Part shown: positions 17,271 to 26,532 of the stretch, piece by piece
Layout: every line of letters starts with the position of its first letter
Position numbering within the stretch: position 1 is the stretch's first letter
Assembly: GCA_030655755.1 (NCBI GenBank)
Contig: JAUSOQ010000056.1
Span: 1 to 42,511, forward strand
Direction of reading: 5' to 3'
DNA from: Coriobacteriia bacterium
GTDB taxonomy: Bacteria; Actinomycetota; Coriobacteriia; Anaerosomatales; Anaerosomataceae
DNA length: 42,511 nt
Position numbers and translations under genes: made by a program
The notes under the pieces: model-generated
Seen by the model: the letters and a program-made list of their open reading frames with translations, nothing else
Databases searched by the model: none
Told to the model about the DNA's origin: nothing

Positions 17271-17882
17271 CTAGATGATGCCGAGTCGACCGAGCAGGAC
17301 TTCAAGACTATCCGGATCGGGCAGATAGAACAGACCGGCGTCGATGGACATGTCCTCCTCCGAGAATCGCGTGAGAACGAGCAGTGCCGTGTCGACCTTC
17401 ATGCCGATCTCAGCGGTCACCACCTCGAGGATCGCGCCGAGCATGTCGAAAGCGAACGAAGCGGGCGACGGAAGCAAGTTGATGTCGGCCATGCGGGCAA
17501 TCGCCGACACATACGCCGATATGAGGATCGAAGCGGTGTGTACCGCCAGCGCCTCCTCGTCACCATGGAGGGACTTGGTCGTGCCCGGTGCACGGCTGCG
17601 GAGCATATCGACGAGCGCGAGCAGGTCCTCACGCGCAGCGATGAACACGATACTGCCTTCGATATCGCCCAGCAGTCTGCTGTGCACGGCGCCAACGAGA
17701 CGTTCTGGTCCTCCTAAGACGTTCGGGACCTCGGTGACAGGAATGAGCGCGATGCGCGGGACATCGATAGCGACGGCTTTGCCGAGCATCTGTGACAGTG
17801 CGGTCGCCGCATGGCCGGCTCCTATACTCCCCACCTCGCGCAATGCGTCGATCTGAAGTGCCGAAAGCTGGTCTGGGTTCAT
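17271..17882 (-). CDS. cheC: CheC family protein with degenerate active sites
   Basis: A 203-residue CheC. The first signature reads REVGSIGAGHAATALS: the catalytic Glu16 is present but the usual Asn is Ser19. The second signature, normally ExxN before IL, reads HTASIL (His115, Ser118), so both residues are lost. In B. subtilis CheC the motifs are EVGNIGAG and ELGNILAG. CheC normally dephosphorylates CheY-P and binds CheD. Here the phosphatase activity is probably weak or absent, which would leave binding and control of CheD as the main role. Starts 4 bases after cheA. Confidence 0.9.
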   Translation of the reverse strand: MNPDQLSALQIDALREVGSIGAGHAATALSQMLGKAVAIDVPRIALIPVTEVPNVLGGPERLVGAVHSRLLGDIEGSIVFIAAREDLLALVDMLRSRAPGTTKSLHGDEEALAVHTASILISAYVSAIARMADINLLPSPASFAFDMLGAILEVVTAEIGMKVDTALLVLTRFSEEDMSIDAGLFYLPDPDSLEVLLGRLGII

Positions 17883-17886
17883 GCGA

Positions 17887-19839
17887 TCACGCTCCCATAT
17901 GGAACAAGGTCCGAGGATCGAGGATCAAGGCGACACGACCATCTCCGAGCACTGTTGCGCCACCGAGGCCATACAAACCCCTGAACAGCGGCGAAAGCGG
18001 CTTTATCACGACCTCCTGTCGACCGACAAGTCCCCCGACAGCAAGCGCGTTGATCTCTTCGCCGATCTCCATCAAGACGATATGCTCCCCGGGCAACGGT
18101 TGTCGCTTGCTACGCGGGGCTGCCCCGATCACCTCGTCCAGTAGATACAGCGGCGCCACGGAGCCATCGCGCAGCACCACGACCGGGGTGCCATCGACGG
18201 TCTTGAGTGTGACCTCCTCCGGAGACAGCACCTCGGAGACTGCGGAAAGCGGGACAGCGAAAACCTGTCCGGCACTCGCCACAAGAAGCGCCTGGATGAT
18301 GGCAAGCGTCAAGGGCAGCGCGAGTATCATCTCGGTTCCGACGCCCGATCGCGACTTGATCACGAGCGTGCCACCGAGATACTCGATCTTGCCCTTCACG
18401 ACATCCATGCCGACACCGCGCCCCGAGACCTTCGTGGCCTCCTTCACGGTGGAGAAACCAGGTACGCAGGTCAGCATGAGGATGTCTGACTCGGCGTAGG
18501 AATCGCGGTCGGCAGACGCGACCATGCCGCGTTCAACTGCCTTCTGCCAGATGCGATCAGCATCCATCCCGGCACCGTCATCAGTCACGATCACCCTGAC
18601 CTGCTCCCGTTCACGCCGGGCGATCAGGCGCACGGTGCCCCTCGCGGGCTTTCCCGCACTCTCACGCACGTCGGGAGCCTCGATGCCATGATCGATGCTG
18701 TTGCGCAACAGGTGCACGATCGGGTCACCGATCTCGTCCAGCACCGTCCGGTCGAGTTCGATGTCGAGTCCCTCCATCTCGAACGCGACATCCTTACCAA
18801 GGTCCCGGGCAAGATCGCGTACCATCCGCGGGAAACGGTTGAAGATGTTGCCAACAGGTACCATGCGCGTCTGCATCACCTCGTGCTGGAGATCGCCACT
18901 CACCTGCTCAAGAACGCTCAGGGTCTCGCCTAGTTCCAAAGAACCAAGATCGTGGGCGATCTTATCAAAACGCGAGCGGATGATGACCAGCTCACCAACC
19001 AGATTCACCATATTGTCGAGGTGGCCGATCGAGATCCGCACGGTCTGGGTCTCGGCGATCTTGGGAACCGAGAGGCGACCTTTCGGCGAACGCGCTTCGA
19101 TCTCCATGACCTTCTCGGCAAGTTCGTCCTCGACCAGCGCGACAACGACACCCTCGATCTCACTGATAACCGACAAGGCCTTCTCAATAGCGTCAGGCTC
19201 TTCCTGGGTGCGCAAGATGACCTCGAAAGCGCGGTCGAACTCCTCATCCTCGATCTGCTGGACTGACGGACGCGTCTCGATGACCGTACCCATGTGGCCA
19301 AGACGCTTGATGGCCATGTAGGCGCGAACCGCCTTGAGCACACATGTCTCGGCAAGGGTGATGGTGACCACGAACCGTGAGCCGACATCGGGCATGGCCT
19401 CCGCTACCTCCGGAGGTATCACCTCTTGCACAGCGACATCTTCCTCCGGAGTCGAGCGGATCTCGGCCCGAGCTAGGATCGCCGAGACGATGTCATCGAT
19501 ATCGACGGACTGACCACCCGACGACTCATCGTCGATGAGATCGCGAACGCTGTCCACAGCGCGCAGCATCAGGTCGATGAGCGATGAATCGATCGGCTGC
19601 AGCCTCTGCCGAACGGTATCCATCAGACTTTCCATCTTGTGCGTCAGCTCGGCCGTACGGTCGTAGCACATCGCTGCCGCCATGCCCTTGAGGCTATGTG
19701 CACCGCGGAAGACCGTCTCCACCGGCTCGAGATCAAACGGGTCAGATTCGAGCGCAAGCAGCCCGTCGGTTATCGACTGGATGTACTCCGCGCTTTCAGA
19801 CAGGAAGACCTCTTTGTATGCCGACATGTCGTCGCTCAC
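17887..19839 (-). CDS. cheA: Chemotaxis histidine kinase CheA
   Basis: A 650-residue CheA. Domains in order: HPt with phospho-accepting His48 (FRGAHSLKGMAA), a CheY-binding P2-type region (about 160-265), the dimerisation P3 helices, the kinase domain with N box (HLLRNSIDHGIE), G1 (DDGAGMD) and G2 (GRGVGMDVVK), and a C-terminal CheW-like P5 domain. It phosphorylates CheY and CheB under receptor control. The start is the GTG that overlaps the cheB stop as GTGA. An ATG four codons later is possible, and the longer frame upstream is only the cheB overlap. Confidence 0.96.
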   Translation of the reverse strand: MSDDMSAYKEVFLSESAEYIQSITDGLLALESDPFDLEPVETVFRGAHSLKGMAAAMCYDRTAELTHKMESLMDTVRQRLQPIDSSLIDLMLRAVDSVRDLIDDESSGGQSVDIDDIVSAILARAEIRSTPEEDVAVQEVIPPEVAEAMPDVGSRFVVTITLAETCVLKAVRAYMAIKRLGHMGTVIETRPSVQQIEDEEFDRAFEVILRTQEEPDAIEKALSVISEIEGVVVALVEDELAEKVMEIEARSPKGRLSVPKIAETQTVRISIGHLDNMVNLVGELVIIRSRFDKIAHDLGSLELGETLSVLEQVSGDLQHEVMQTRMVPVGNIFNRFPRMVRDLARDLGKDVAFEMEGLDIELDRTVLDEIGDPIVHLLRNSIDHGIEAPDVRESAGKPARGTVRLIARREREQVRVIVTDDGAGMDADRIWQKAVERGMVASADRDSYAESDILMLTCVPGFSTVKEATKVSGRGVGMDVVKGKIEYLGGTLVIKSRSGVGTEMILALPLTLAIIQALLVASAGQVFAVPLSAVSEVLSPEEVTLKTVDGTPVVVLRDGSVAPLYLLDEVIGAAPRSKRQPLPGEHIVLMEIGEEINALAVGGLVGRQEVVIKPLSPLFRGLYGLGGATVLGDGRVALILDPRTLFHMGA

Positions 19840-20909
19840 GACACACCACCCTCCCTGAGCGTCCTGCGGATCTCCGCCGCGATATGTTGCAGCGGCACGA
19901 TCCGATCCGTCGCACCAATGCTGATAGCGGCCCTGGGCATGCCCCACACCGTACTACTCTTCTCATCCTGAACGATGGTCTCACCACCGCCATCGAATAT
20001 CCGCTTGAGCCCCTGAGCTCCGTCCGAACCCATGCCGGTGAGCACGACCCCTATCGAACGCGAGCCGAAGATATCACTGACGCTCGTGAACAGCGGATCA
20101 GCGGCCGGCCGAACGCCATGTATGGGCGGCCCGTCTTCCATTTGAAGACGTGGCGCCGTAGCGCCGACGACCTTCATGTGTGTGCCGTATGGCGCGATGT
20201 ATGCAGAACCTGGTTTCAAGAGCATGCCCGAGCGACCCTTCTCGACGTGGATGTCTGTCACCCGGGACAAACGCCGTGCGAGCGATTCGGTGAAACCCGC
20301 CGGCAGGTGCTGCACGACGACATATGCAGCAGGAAGCGAAGCGGTCAGACCCGAGAAGACCGCCTCAAGCGCAGGCGGTCCACCGGTAGAAGAAGCGATG
20401 GCGACGACCCGTCCGATCCTGGTAGCGACGGGTGGGCCTTCGGCCTTGAGACCAGGAACCTCCTCAGCAGCGAGCTGCCGTACATTCCCTAGCTCGAAAC
20501 GACTCTCGGGACTGATGCGATATGCCATCTTTATCTTCTTGATGAGCGTCTCGGAAAGCTCGGCCAGCGAGGTCGCGACTCCGGTCTTCGGTTTGACAAG
20601 AAAGTCGACGGCGCCCCCGGCGAGCGCCTGGTAGGTGGTATCCGGATCATCGAGTGAACTGAGCATGACGATGCGCGCAGGGGTTGCTTTGATCAGGTGC
20701 GGTAATGCCTCGATGCCTGTGAGCTCGGGCATCGCGATGTCCAGCGTGATGACATCAGGGGTGAGTTCGACGGCCTTCTCGATCGCTTCGATCCCGTCAC
20801 GGGCGGTACCGACCACCTCAAGTCCGGGGTCGACACTCAGCGCCCGGGTAAGCATCTGGCGAATGAGGGCCGAATCATCGACGATGAGGACTTTGATCGT
20901 TGAGCGCAT
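19836..20909 (-). CDS. cheB: Protein-glutamate methylesterase/response regulator CheB
   Basis: A 357-residue CheB with an N-terminal receiver domain (phospho-acceptor Asp57 in ITLDIAMP) and a C-terminal methylesterase. The catalytic serine is in AIASSTGGPP, the His in VVQHLPAGF and the Asp in LTGMGSDGAQG. It removes receptor methyl groups and acts with CheR in adaptation. It follows cheY by 7 bases and overlaps cheA by 4. Confidence 0.96.
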   Translation of the reverse strand: MRSTIKVLIVDDSALIRQMLTRALSVDPGLEVVGTARDGIEAIEKAVELTPDVITLDIAMPELTGIEALPHLIKATPARIVMLSSLDDPDTTYQALAGGAVDFLVKPKTGVATSLAELSETLIKKIKMAYRISPESRFELGNVRQLAAEEVPGLKAEGPPVATRIGRVVAIASSTGGPPALEAVFSGLTASLPAAYVVVQHLPAGFTESLARRLSRVTDIHVEKGRSGMLLKPGSAYIAPYGTHMKVVGATAPRLQMEDGPPIHGVRPAADPLFTSVSDIFGSRSIGVVLTGMGSDGAQGLKRIFDGGGETIVQDEKSSTVWGMPRAAISIGATDRIVPLQHIAAEIRRTLREGGVS

Positions 20910-20916
20910 CGACGCA

Positions 20917-21291
20917 TCAACTACGTGGTGACGACTGCAGGCACTTCTTGACCGTCTCCAGCACCTTCGTCGGCTGGAAGGGCTTCACGAGGAAGTCCAT
21001 AGCCCCGGACTCTATTGCCTCCACGATCATCTTCTGCTGACCCATCGCACTCACGATCAGCACCCTGGCTACCGGATCCTTCTGGCGAATGATGCGAAGT
21101 GCGTCCAGCCCGCTCATCTCCGGCATTGTTATGTCCATCGTGACGAGATCGGGGTGGACCTCGGTGTACTTCTCGACAGCATCACGACCGTTGACCGCTT
21201 CGTGGATGACGTAGCCCTCCTTTGAGAGGATGTCGCGAATCATCATCCGCATGAATGCGGCATCATCGACGACCAGGACGATCTTAGACAT
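20917..21291 (-). CDS. cheY: Response regulator CheY
   Basis: A 124-residue single-domain receiver: acidic pair Asp9-Asp10, phospho-acceptor Asp53 (TMDITMPEMSG), switch Ser in IVSAMG and Lys in FLVKPFQP. Phospho-CheY would act on the flagellar switch or on pilus output. The ATG overlaps the cheW stop by 8 bases; codons upstream belong to the cheW frame. The position in the operon identifies it as CheY rather than a generic receiver. Confidence 0.94.
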   Translation of the reverse strand: MSKIVLVVDDAAFMRMMIRDILSKEGYVIHEAVNGRDAVEKYTEVHPDLVTMDITMPEMSGLDALRIIRQKDPVARVLIVSAMGQQKMIVEAIESGAMDFLVKPFQPTKVLETVKKCLQSSPRS

Positions 21292-21775
21292 CCGCCTCGC
21301 CCTCCTGGACCGTAGAGGCCACGAACTCTTGCCTAGGCAGTACTTTGTCAGCCTGTAGCAGGATGATGAGGCGGTCACCGTAGTTCGCGACGCCCTCGAA
21401 CGCTTCAGCGGTATCCGCACTGAGCGCGGCTTCGGGCGCAGGTCTGATCTCGCTCATCGAGATACTGACGACTTCGCTGGCCGAGTCGACTGCGAGTCCG
21501 ACGAGACCCGAGTCGCCCTCAGCCACCACGATCCTCGAAGTCGATGCTCCGGTGAACGGCACGCCGAGCAGACGCATGGAAAGGTCGATGACGGGAATGA
21601 CCTTGCCACGCAAGTTGATGACGCCCTCGACTCCCGAAGGAGCGTGCGGCACAGGCGTGGGTTGCTCGTAGCAGATGATGCTCTGTACGCGCTCGATGGG
21701 TAGCCCATACTCCTCTGTCCCAAGATGGAACAGAACGTATTGGCGGCTCTCTGCGGTGACGACATTGTTCTTCAC
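21284..21775 (-). CDS. cheW: Chemotaxis coupling protein CheW
   Basis: A 163-residue CheW-like SH3-type adaptor. Typical pieces are QYVLFHLGTEEYGLPIERVQSI, GVINLRGKVIPVIDLSMRLL and the final LIILLQADKVL. It bridges receptors and CheA. GTG start with AAGGGG upstream, 9 bases after the receptor gene. Confidence 0.94.
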   Translation of the reverse strand: MKNNVVTAESRQYVLFHLGTEEYGLPIERVQSIICYEQPTPVPHAPSGVEGVINLRGKVIPVIDLSMRLLGVPFTGASTSRIVVAEGDSGLVGLAVDSASEVVSISMSEIRPAPEAALSADTAEAFEGVANYGDRLIILLQADKVLPRQEFVASTVQEGEADV

Positions 21776-21784
21776 GGCGACCCC

Positions 21785-23104
21785 TTAGTCGCCGATCTCG
21801 AACCGGCGGACAGACTCCTCGAGACGACGAGCCATGTCTGCGAGTTCCTGCGCCGATGACGAGATCTCTTGCATGCATGCGGTCTGCTGCTGGGCGGCGG
21901 CAGCCGTCTCCTCGGCCGAAGCCGCGTTCTCCTCGACGACTGCAGCGATGTCGTGCATGGCGCGGTCGACGTCGGTGGTGCGCTGGGTCTGATCGGCCAT
22001 GCTGGCAGCGATCTCCTCGGCAAGTGTCGCGGTGCGAGTGACTGACTCCGTGATCTGACGCAACGCCTCGCCACTCCTGGCCACGACCGCGGTCCCATTG
22101 ACGACCTCGGTCGTGCCGATCTCCATGTACTTGAGGGCCTTGGCGGTCTCGGCCTGGACGTCTTTGATCAACTCGCTGATCTGCTCGGCAGCCTTTCCGG
22201 AGCCCTCGGCGAGCCTACGTACCTCCTCGGCGACGACCGAGAAGCCTCGACCGGACTCGCCGGCACGCGCCGCCTCGATGGCAGCGTTGAGCGAAAGCAG
22301 GTTGGTCTGGTCCGCGATGGACGTGATCACATCGACGATATGACCGATCTCCGCAGAACGCACACCAAGCACCGTGACCGATCCCGCGAGCGTCTCGATG
22401 GCCTGACGGATCTCGGCGATCTTGGTGATGGCCTCATCGGTCGCTTGCTCGCCGAGAAGCGCGGCCTTAGCCGCCTCCTCACTCGTCTTACTGGCTTCTT
22501 CGGCACGACGTGCCACGTCTTTCACGGTGCGCGTGATCGACTCCATGGCCGAGGAGGTCTCTTCGACCTTGCGTGACTGCAGCTCGGCGCCGTGCGCGAT
22601 CTGCTGCACGGAGGAACTGATCTCTATGGACGATGCGTTGATCTCCTCGGAAGAAGCGGAAAGCTGGATCGCCGCATTAGTGACGGAGTCGGAAGAACGA
22701 CGCACGCCGGACGCGATCTCAGCAAGAGAGCTGATGAGCTGGTTGCACTCCGTGGTCAACACGCCGATCTCGTCCTCATTGACGACGACCGCCTGCACAC
22801 TGAGGTCGCCTCCGCCCGCATCGATCATCACACTGCCGAGATCGCGGAGCGGGTCTAAGATGCGCGCCATGAACGCCCGGCGCCACATCAACTGCCCCGG
22901 TATCGCACAGACCCCCATCGCGACCGCTCCGAAGACCGCGATGTAGAAAAGGTCAACGATAGCCATCCGTAGGTAGAACATCGCGAAGAACGCCGTCGCC
23001 AGCAGACCGATACCGGCCGCTGGTCCGATGGTCGCCCACGTGAGCAGCGTGAAAGTGAATGCAAGGCCCCGCTTCACCCGGCTACTGCGAACCTGACCAT
23101 CCAT
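21785..23104 (-). CDS. Methyl-accepting chemotaxis protein in che operon
   Basis: A 439-residue receptor. Two N-terminal helices (about residues 16-40 and 42-68) with almost no periplasmic loop are followed by a HAMP-like linker (about 72-125) and the long signalling coiled coil with the hairpin [21 protein letters not shown]. Like the receptor at the start of the window it has no extracellular ligand domain, so it should sense an internal or membrane signal. It is the core receptor of the operon, placed between cheR and cheW. GGAGGG precedes the ATG. Confidence 0.93.
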   Translation of the reverse strand: MDGQVRSSRVKRGLAFTFTLLTWATIGPAAGIGLLATAFFAMFYLRMAIVDLFYIAVFGAVAMGVCAIPGQLMWRRAFMARILDPLRDLGSVMIDAGGGDLSVQAVVVNEDEIGVLTTECNQLISSLAEIASGVRRSSDSVTNAAIQLSASSEEINASSIEISSSVQQIAHGAELQSRKVEETSSAMESITRTVKDVARRAEEASKTSEEAAKAALLGEQATDEAITKIAEIRQAIETLAGSVTVLGVRSAEIGHIVDVITSIADQTNLLSLNAAIEAARAGESGRGFSVVAEEVRRLAEGSGKAAEQISELIKDVQAETAKALKYMEIGTTEVVNGTAVVARSGEALRQITESVTRTATLAEEIAASMADQTQRTTDVDRAMHDIAAVVEENAASAEETAAAAQQQTACMQEISSSAQELADMARRLEESVRRFEIGD

Positions 23105-23177
23105 ACTCGGATTTCCCTCCTCCGCAGAACCACGACTGCATTGCTCCCATTGCGTTCACAATAGCAAAAACCCCTGG

Positions 23178-24020
23178 TTACGGCATCCCGAGCGGTTTGC
23201 GATAAACACGTTCGCGGCCGTCCACGAGCTCGAATCGACCGATCATCGAGGTAGCGAGCCGCTCACTGCGGCCAAGCACGAGATAGCCACCGCGGGAGAG
23301 CGAAGCCCAGAAGAGCTCCAATATCCGCTCCTGCTCAGTCCGGGTGAAATAGATGAACACATTTCGACAGAAAATGACATCCACTATATGTATCGGCTTG
23401 TCCTCGAACAGATTCAAGTACTGGAAGCGAACCAGCTTGGTGACTTCCGGACGAATACGGAACGTATCACCGAGGACATCCACATACTTGTGATCAGGAC
23501 GAGGGATGTGCTCGAGCTGCTCGATCGGATAGACCGCCTTCCTCGCCGTGGTCAGCACATTGCTATCGATGTCGGTACCCTGGATCGAGAGCAGGAAGTC
23601 GTTCGATCTGGAGTCCATGACTGAAAGGAATGACATCGCCAGCGAGTACGGTTCCTGGCCGGTCGCACAGCCGGCCGACCAGACACGGATCATGCGCTGA
23701 TGACGTGCCTGCTTGGACTTGATGATGTCAGGCACGATCTTCTCACGAAATAGTTTGAATACCGTGCCGTCCCTGAAGAACTGCGTCACATTGATCGTCA
23801 GCGCATTGAGCAGGCTGGCGTACTCCTGGGGATTTTGATCGAGGTACTCGGCATACTGCCGATAGGTGTGGATATCGAGCAGATGCAGCCGGGATGCGAT
23901 GCGTCGCTCAACGTACCGCTCACGATACTGCGCAAGGTCGAGGCCGCGTTCGTTGCGGATCTTGTCGAGCAACTTAGAAAGGCTGCCCCGATAGACCGCG
24001 TCGGCCTGTTGACCCTCCAT
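23178..24020 (-). CDS. cheR: Chemoreceptor methyltransferase CheR
   Basis: A 280-residue CheR. The N-terminal helical domain includes YVERRIASRL and TINVTQFFRD; the SAM domain has SAGCATGQEPYSLAM, the acidic GTDID and CRNVFIYF. It methylates receptor glutamates with S-adenosylmethionine. It is the first gene of the minus-strand chemotaxis operon. TACAAT in the 78 bases before it may be the -10 box. ATG 24020 is preferred to the GTG just before it, given GGGGAG upstream. Confidence 0.95.
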   Translation of the reverse strand: MEGQQADAVYRGSLSKLLDKIRNERGLDLAQYRERYVERRIASRLHLLDIHTYRQYAEYLDQNPQEYASLLNALTINVTQFFRDGTVFKLFREKIVPDIIKSKQARHQRMIRVWSAGCATGQEPYSLAMSFLSVMDSRSNDFLLSIQGTDIDSNVLTTARKAVYPIEQLEHIPRPDHKYVDVLGDTFRIRPEVTKLVRFQYLNLFEDKPIHIVDVIFCRNVFIYFTRTEQERILELFWASLSRGGYLVLGRSERLATSMIGRFELVDGRERVYRKPLGMP

Positions 24021-24032
24021 CACACTCCCCGC

Positions 24033-24060
24033 TTCACATTAGCTCAGGTCATTGTAGAAT
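24033..24060 (+). promoter_or_regulatory. Candidate promoter of the L,D-transpeptidase gene
   Basis: TTCACA at 24033-24038 and TAGAAT at 24055-24060 are separated by 16 bases. The gene starts 38 bases downstream. It lies in the divergent region with cheR. Confidence 0.45.
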
Positions 24061-24098
24061 ACACGGAAATGCGTGTCATAGATGGCGCGGAGGAGCTC

Positions 24099-25133
24099 AT
24101 GCATAAAGCGTCCCTCAAAGTACGCATACTAGCCACCGCGACAGCGGTGCTCCTGTTGTGCCTGTCGGCTGGCTCGGCCTGGGCGGTCATGGACGACTAC
24201 CAGGTCCGCGAGGTCATGCCGACGGGCTCCGCCATCGCCGGCATCGATGTCAGCGGCATGACCCGCGACTCCGCACGCGACCTTCTTCAGAGCGAACTCG
24301 TGACGCCGCTGAGCGGGCCCATCACCACCCGTCACGACGACCAGACCTTCGTTCTACCGGCGGCAGATCTTGTCGAGATCGACGTCGAGGGCATGATCGC
24401 GCAAACATTCTCTCCGAAGGCAGAAGCCTCACTTCTCCAGCGCGTACTCGTCCGCGTGACCAGCGAGACGATCGGCATGGAAGTGCCGCTCGCGCTCGGG
24501 TTGGACGACAAGGGCATCGGCGTCTGGCTTGCAGACGTCGCGTCACAAGTTGACAAACCGGCGATCGACGCGACCATATCTGTCGAGACGACCGGCGTCA
24601 CGTTCATTGCCTCTCAGCGCGGCGAGATACTCGACGAACAGGAAGCGCGCACGATACTTGCCGTGGCGTTACGGGCCGGTTCGAAAAACGTCGAACTGCC
24701 GGTAGACTACATAGAACCCGCTGTGACCGAGGAAGACCTTGGGAAGGTGATCTTCATCAGCCGCAGCCAGCGTAAGCTCTACCTGTACGACAATGGCGGA
24801 CTTGAGAAATCGTTCGGCGTGGCTGTCGGTACGCCGAGCCACCCGACACCACGTGGCGATTGGGTGATCATGCTCAAGCGCTACATGCCTGCCTGGTCGA
24901 ATCCCGGCTCAGCATGGGCGGCCAGTATGCCCGCCTACATCCCGCCCGGGTCGAGTAACCCGCTCGGTACACGTGCACTCAACCTCGATGCTCCCGGCAT
25001 TCGCATCCACGGGACGACGCAGGACTGGTCGATCGGGCACGCCGCGTCGCATGGGTGCATGCGTATGCACCGTTGGGACATCGAGGATCTCTACGAACGC
25101 GTTGAAGTGGGAACGCCTGTCTTCATCCGCTAG
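24099..25133 (+). CDS. L,D-transpeptidase (YkuD) with PG4-type N-domain
   Basis: A 344-residue exported enzyme. A signal peptide or anchor (about residues 1-28, VRILATATAVLLLCLSAGSAWA) is followed by a VanW/YoaR-type peptidoglycan-binding domain (AIAGIDVSGMTRDSARDLL...) and a C-terminal YkuD domain. The catalytic motif reads IHGTTQDWSIGHAASHGCMRM, with the nucleophilic Cys and its His partner. It would make 3-3 cross-links or attach proteins to the wall. The ATG has GGAGGA just upstream; longer upstream frames are the antisense of cheR. The stop is shared in a CTAG with the convergent DUF3343 gene. Confidence 0.92.
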   Translation: MHKASLKVRILATATAVLLLCLSAGSAWAVMDDYQVREVMPTGSAIAGIDVSGMTRDSARDLLQSELVTPLSGPITTRHDDQTFVLPAADLVEIDVEGMIAQTFSPKAEASLLQRVLVRVTSETIGMEVPLALGLDDKGIGVWLADVASQVDKPAIDATISVETTGVTFIASQRGEILDEQEARTILAVALRAGSKNVELPVDYIEPAVTEEDLGKVIFISRSQRKLYLYDNGGLEKSFGVAVGTPSHPTPRGDWVIMLKRYMPAWSNPGSAWAASMPAYIPPGSSNPLGTRALNLDAPGIRIHGTTQDWSIGHAASHGCMRMHRWDIEDLYERVEVGTPVFIR

Positions 25134-25375
25134 CGATCGAGTATCCGCACGCTTCCCGACCAGCCGACGCCTGCCTCGGCCAGTATTCGCTCGACCAGCG
25201 GTGCGTCGTCTTCCGCAACGCGCAGTGCGATGCCGCACAATGCCCCCAACACCTTAGGGCTAGGCATGACGGTGAGTGCGAGACCCGTCGCGGCAAGCGC
25301 AGCCTCCGCAGTCAGCGCGTCATGCGTGGTCTCGAAGCCGAATACGACGTAAGGCCTCTCGACATCGCTGTTCAC
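25130..25375 (-). CDS. DUF3343 protein (putative Se/S carrier-like)
   Basis: An 81-residue protein of the DUF3343 family: VVFGFETTHDALTAEAALAATGL, then VMPSPKVLGALCGIALRV, with a Cys after the PSPKVLGA segment. Family members are annotated as putative Se/S carriers and sit beside class V desulfurases and YedF-like proteins in selenium-using anaerobes. The GTG start overlaps the desulfurase stop as GTGA. It is the last gene of the Mo/W operon. Role as a sulfur or selenium carrier is inferred from family and context. Confidence 0.82.
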   Translation of the reverse strand: MNSDVERPYVVFGFETTHDALTAEAALAATGLALTVMPSPKVLGALCGIALRVAEDDAPLVERILAEAGVGWSGSVRILDR

Positions 25376-26532
25376 GCGCAGATCTCTCGCATCGCATCCA
25401 GCGCATAGTCGACATCGGCGGAGGTGAGACCGTAGCCGATGCCGAAGCGCAACGCACCGGAATCCAGCGTCCCAACGGTGTTGTGCGCCCAGGGTGCACA
25501 GTGCAGGCCCGCCCGAACGGCGATGCCATACCGGCGGTCGAGCTCGAATGCGATGCGGTCGCCATCGATACGCTCATGCACGACCGAGATGACCGGGACG
25601 CGTTCCTCACCCGGAAGCGGTCCGAGTACACGCAGTCCTTCGATACCGAGCAGGCCCTCGTGCATCCGGGAGGTGAGCTCACCTTCGAGCACGCGCAACT
25701 CATCGCCGTGAACCGCAAGATAGCGTGCCGCGGCACCGAGTCCCGCGATGCCGGGTGTATTGCTCGTGCCGGCCTCATAGCGATCGGGGCGCAACCGCGG
25801 TTGCATCGGTTCCTCGGAGTTCCCGCCACTGCCGCCCTGCACGAGTTCGTCAGGGTCGATGTCGGACGAAAGATAGAGAATACCCACCCCTTGCGGACCG
25901 AGCAGACCCTTGTGACCTGAACTCGCGTACACATCCGCTCCAAGCGCGCCGACATCCACGCGCAGGTGTCCGGTCGCTTGTGCACCATCCACGATAAGGA
26001 CCGCGCCGGCATCGTGCGCAATATCGGCGAGATCGCCCACCGGCTGGATCGAGCCGGTGACATTGGAGGCGTGTTGGCAGATCACCGCCCTTGTCTCGCG
26101 CTCGGCCACCGCAAGTTCGACCGCATCAGCATCCACGTTCCCGTACTCGTCCGCACGCACGACATCGACGATGACGCCTGCGGCAGCGAGCATGTTGAGT
26201 GGTCGCGCAACGGCATTGTGTTCCATCGAAGAGACGACCACACGGTCGCCACGCCTGATGAGGCCTTTGATCGCAACGTTCAACCCCTCGGTGCATCCAG
26301 CGGTGAAGACGATATTGCGCGGCTCGGCAACACCAAGAAGCCCTGCGACCGCGCCACGCGCCTCAAGGATCGTGCGGGACGCCGCGACCGCAAGGCGGTG
26401 TGCACCTCGGCCGGGATTCCCGCCCGCGTCGTGCATCGCGCGCTGCATGGCATCGAGTACGACATCGGGCTTGGGCCAGGAGGTCGCCGCATGATCGAAG
26501 TAGACGACGCGGGACGCGTCAGTCTCAGCCAT
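25372..26532 (-). CDS. Cysteine desulfurase / selenocysteine-lyase-like class V aminotransferase
   Basis: A 386-residue PLP enzyme. Visible are YFDHAATSWPKP at the N-terminus, HNAVARPLN, the Asp of VLIVDGAQATGH, and the PLP lysine in YASSGHKGLLGPQGVG. It fits the desulfurase subfamily typified by E. faecalis EF2568, which was linked by comparative genomics to selenium-dependent molybdenum hydroxylases. It would take S or Se from (seleno)cysteine and could pass it to the DUF3343 protein, FdhD or a cofactor. ATG 26532 overlaps the mogA stop by 8 bases. A GTG three codons upstream is possible. Family sure; Se preference inferred. Confidence 0.9.
   Translation of the reverse strand: MAETDASRVVYFDHAATSWPKPDVVLDAMQRAMHDAGGNPGRGAHRLAVAASRTILEARGAVAGLLGVAEPRNIVFTAGCTEGLNVAIKGLIRRGDRVVVSSMEHNAVARPLNMLAAAGVIVDVVRADEYGNVDADAVELAVAERETRAVICQHASNVTGSIQPVGDLADIAHDAGAVLIVDGAQATGHLRVDVGALGADVYASSGHKGLLGPQGVGILYLSSDIDPDELVQGGSGGNSEEPMQPRLRPDRYEAGTSNTPGIAGLGAAARYLAVHGDELRVLEGELTSRMHEGLLGIEGLRVLGPLPGEERVPVISVVHERIDGDRIAFELDRRYGIAVRAGLHCAPWAHNTVGTLDSGALRFGIGYGLTSADVDYALDAMREICA

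Noticed and set aside
16596-17717. 373-residue open frame opposite cheC, cheD and the cyclase gene
   Set aside because: Antisense of three confirmed genes with no protein-like features.
19840-19947. A longer CheA start 36 codons upstream
   Set aside because: The added residues are only the cheB end read in another frame and resemble no HPt extension; the GTGA overlap gives a normal start.
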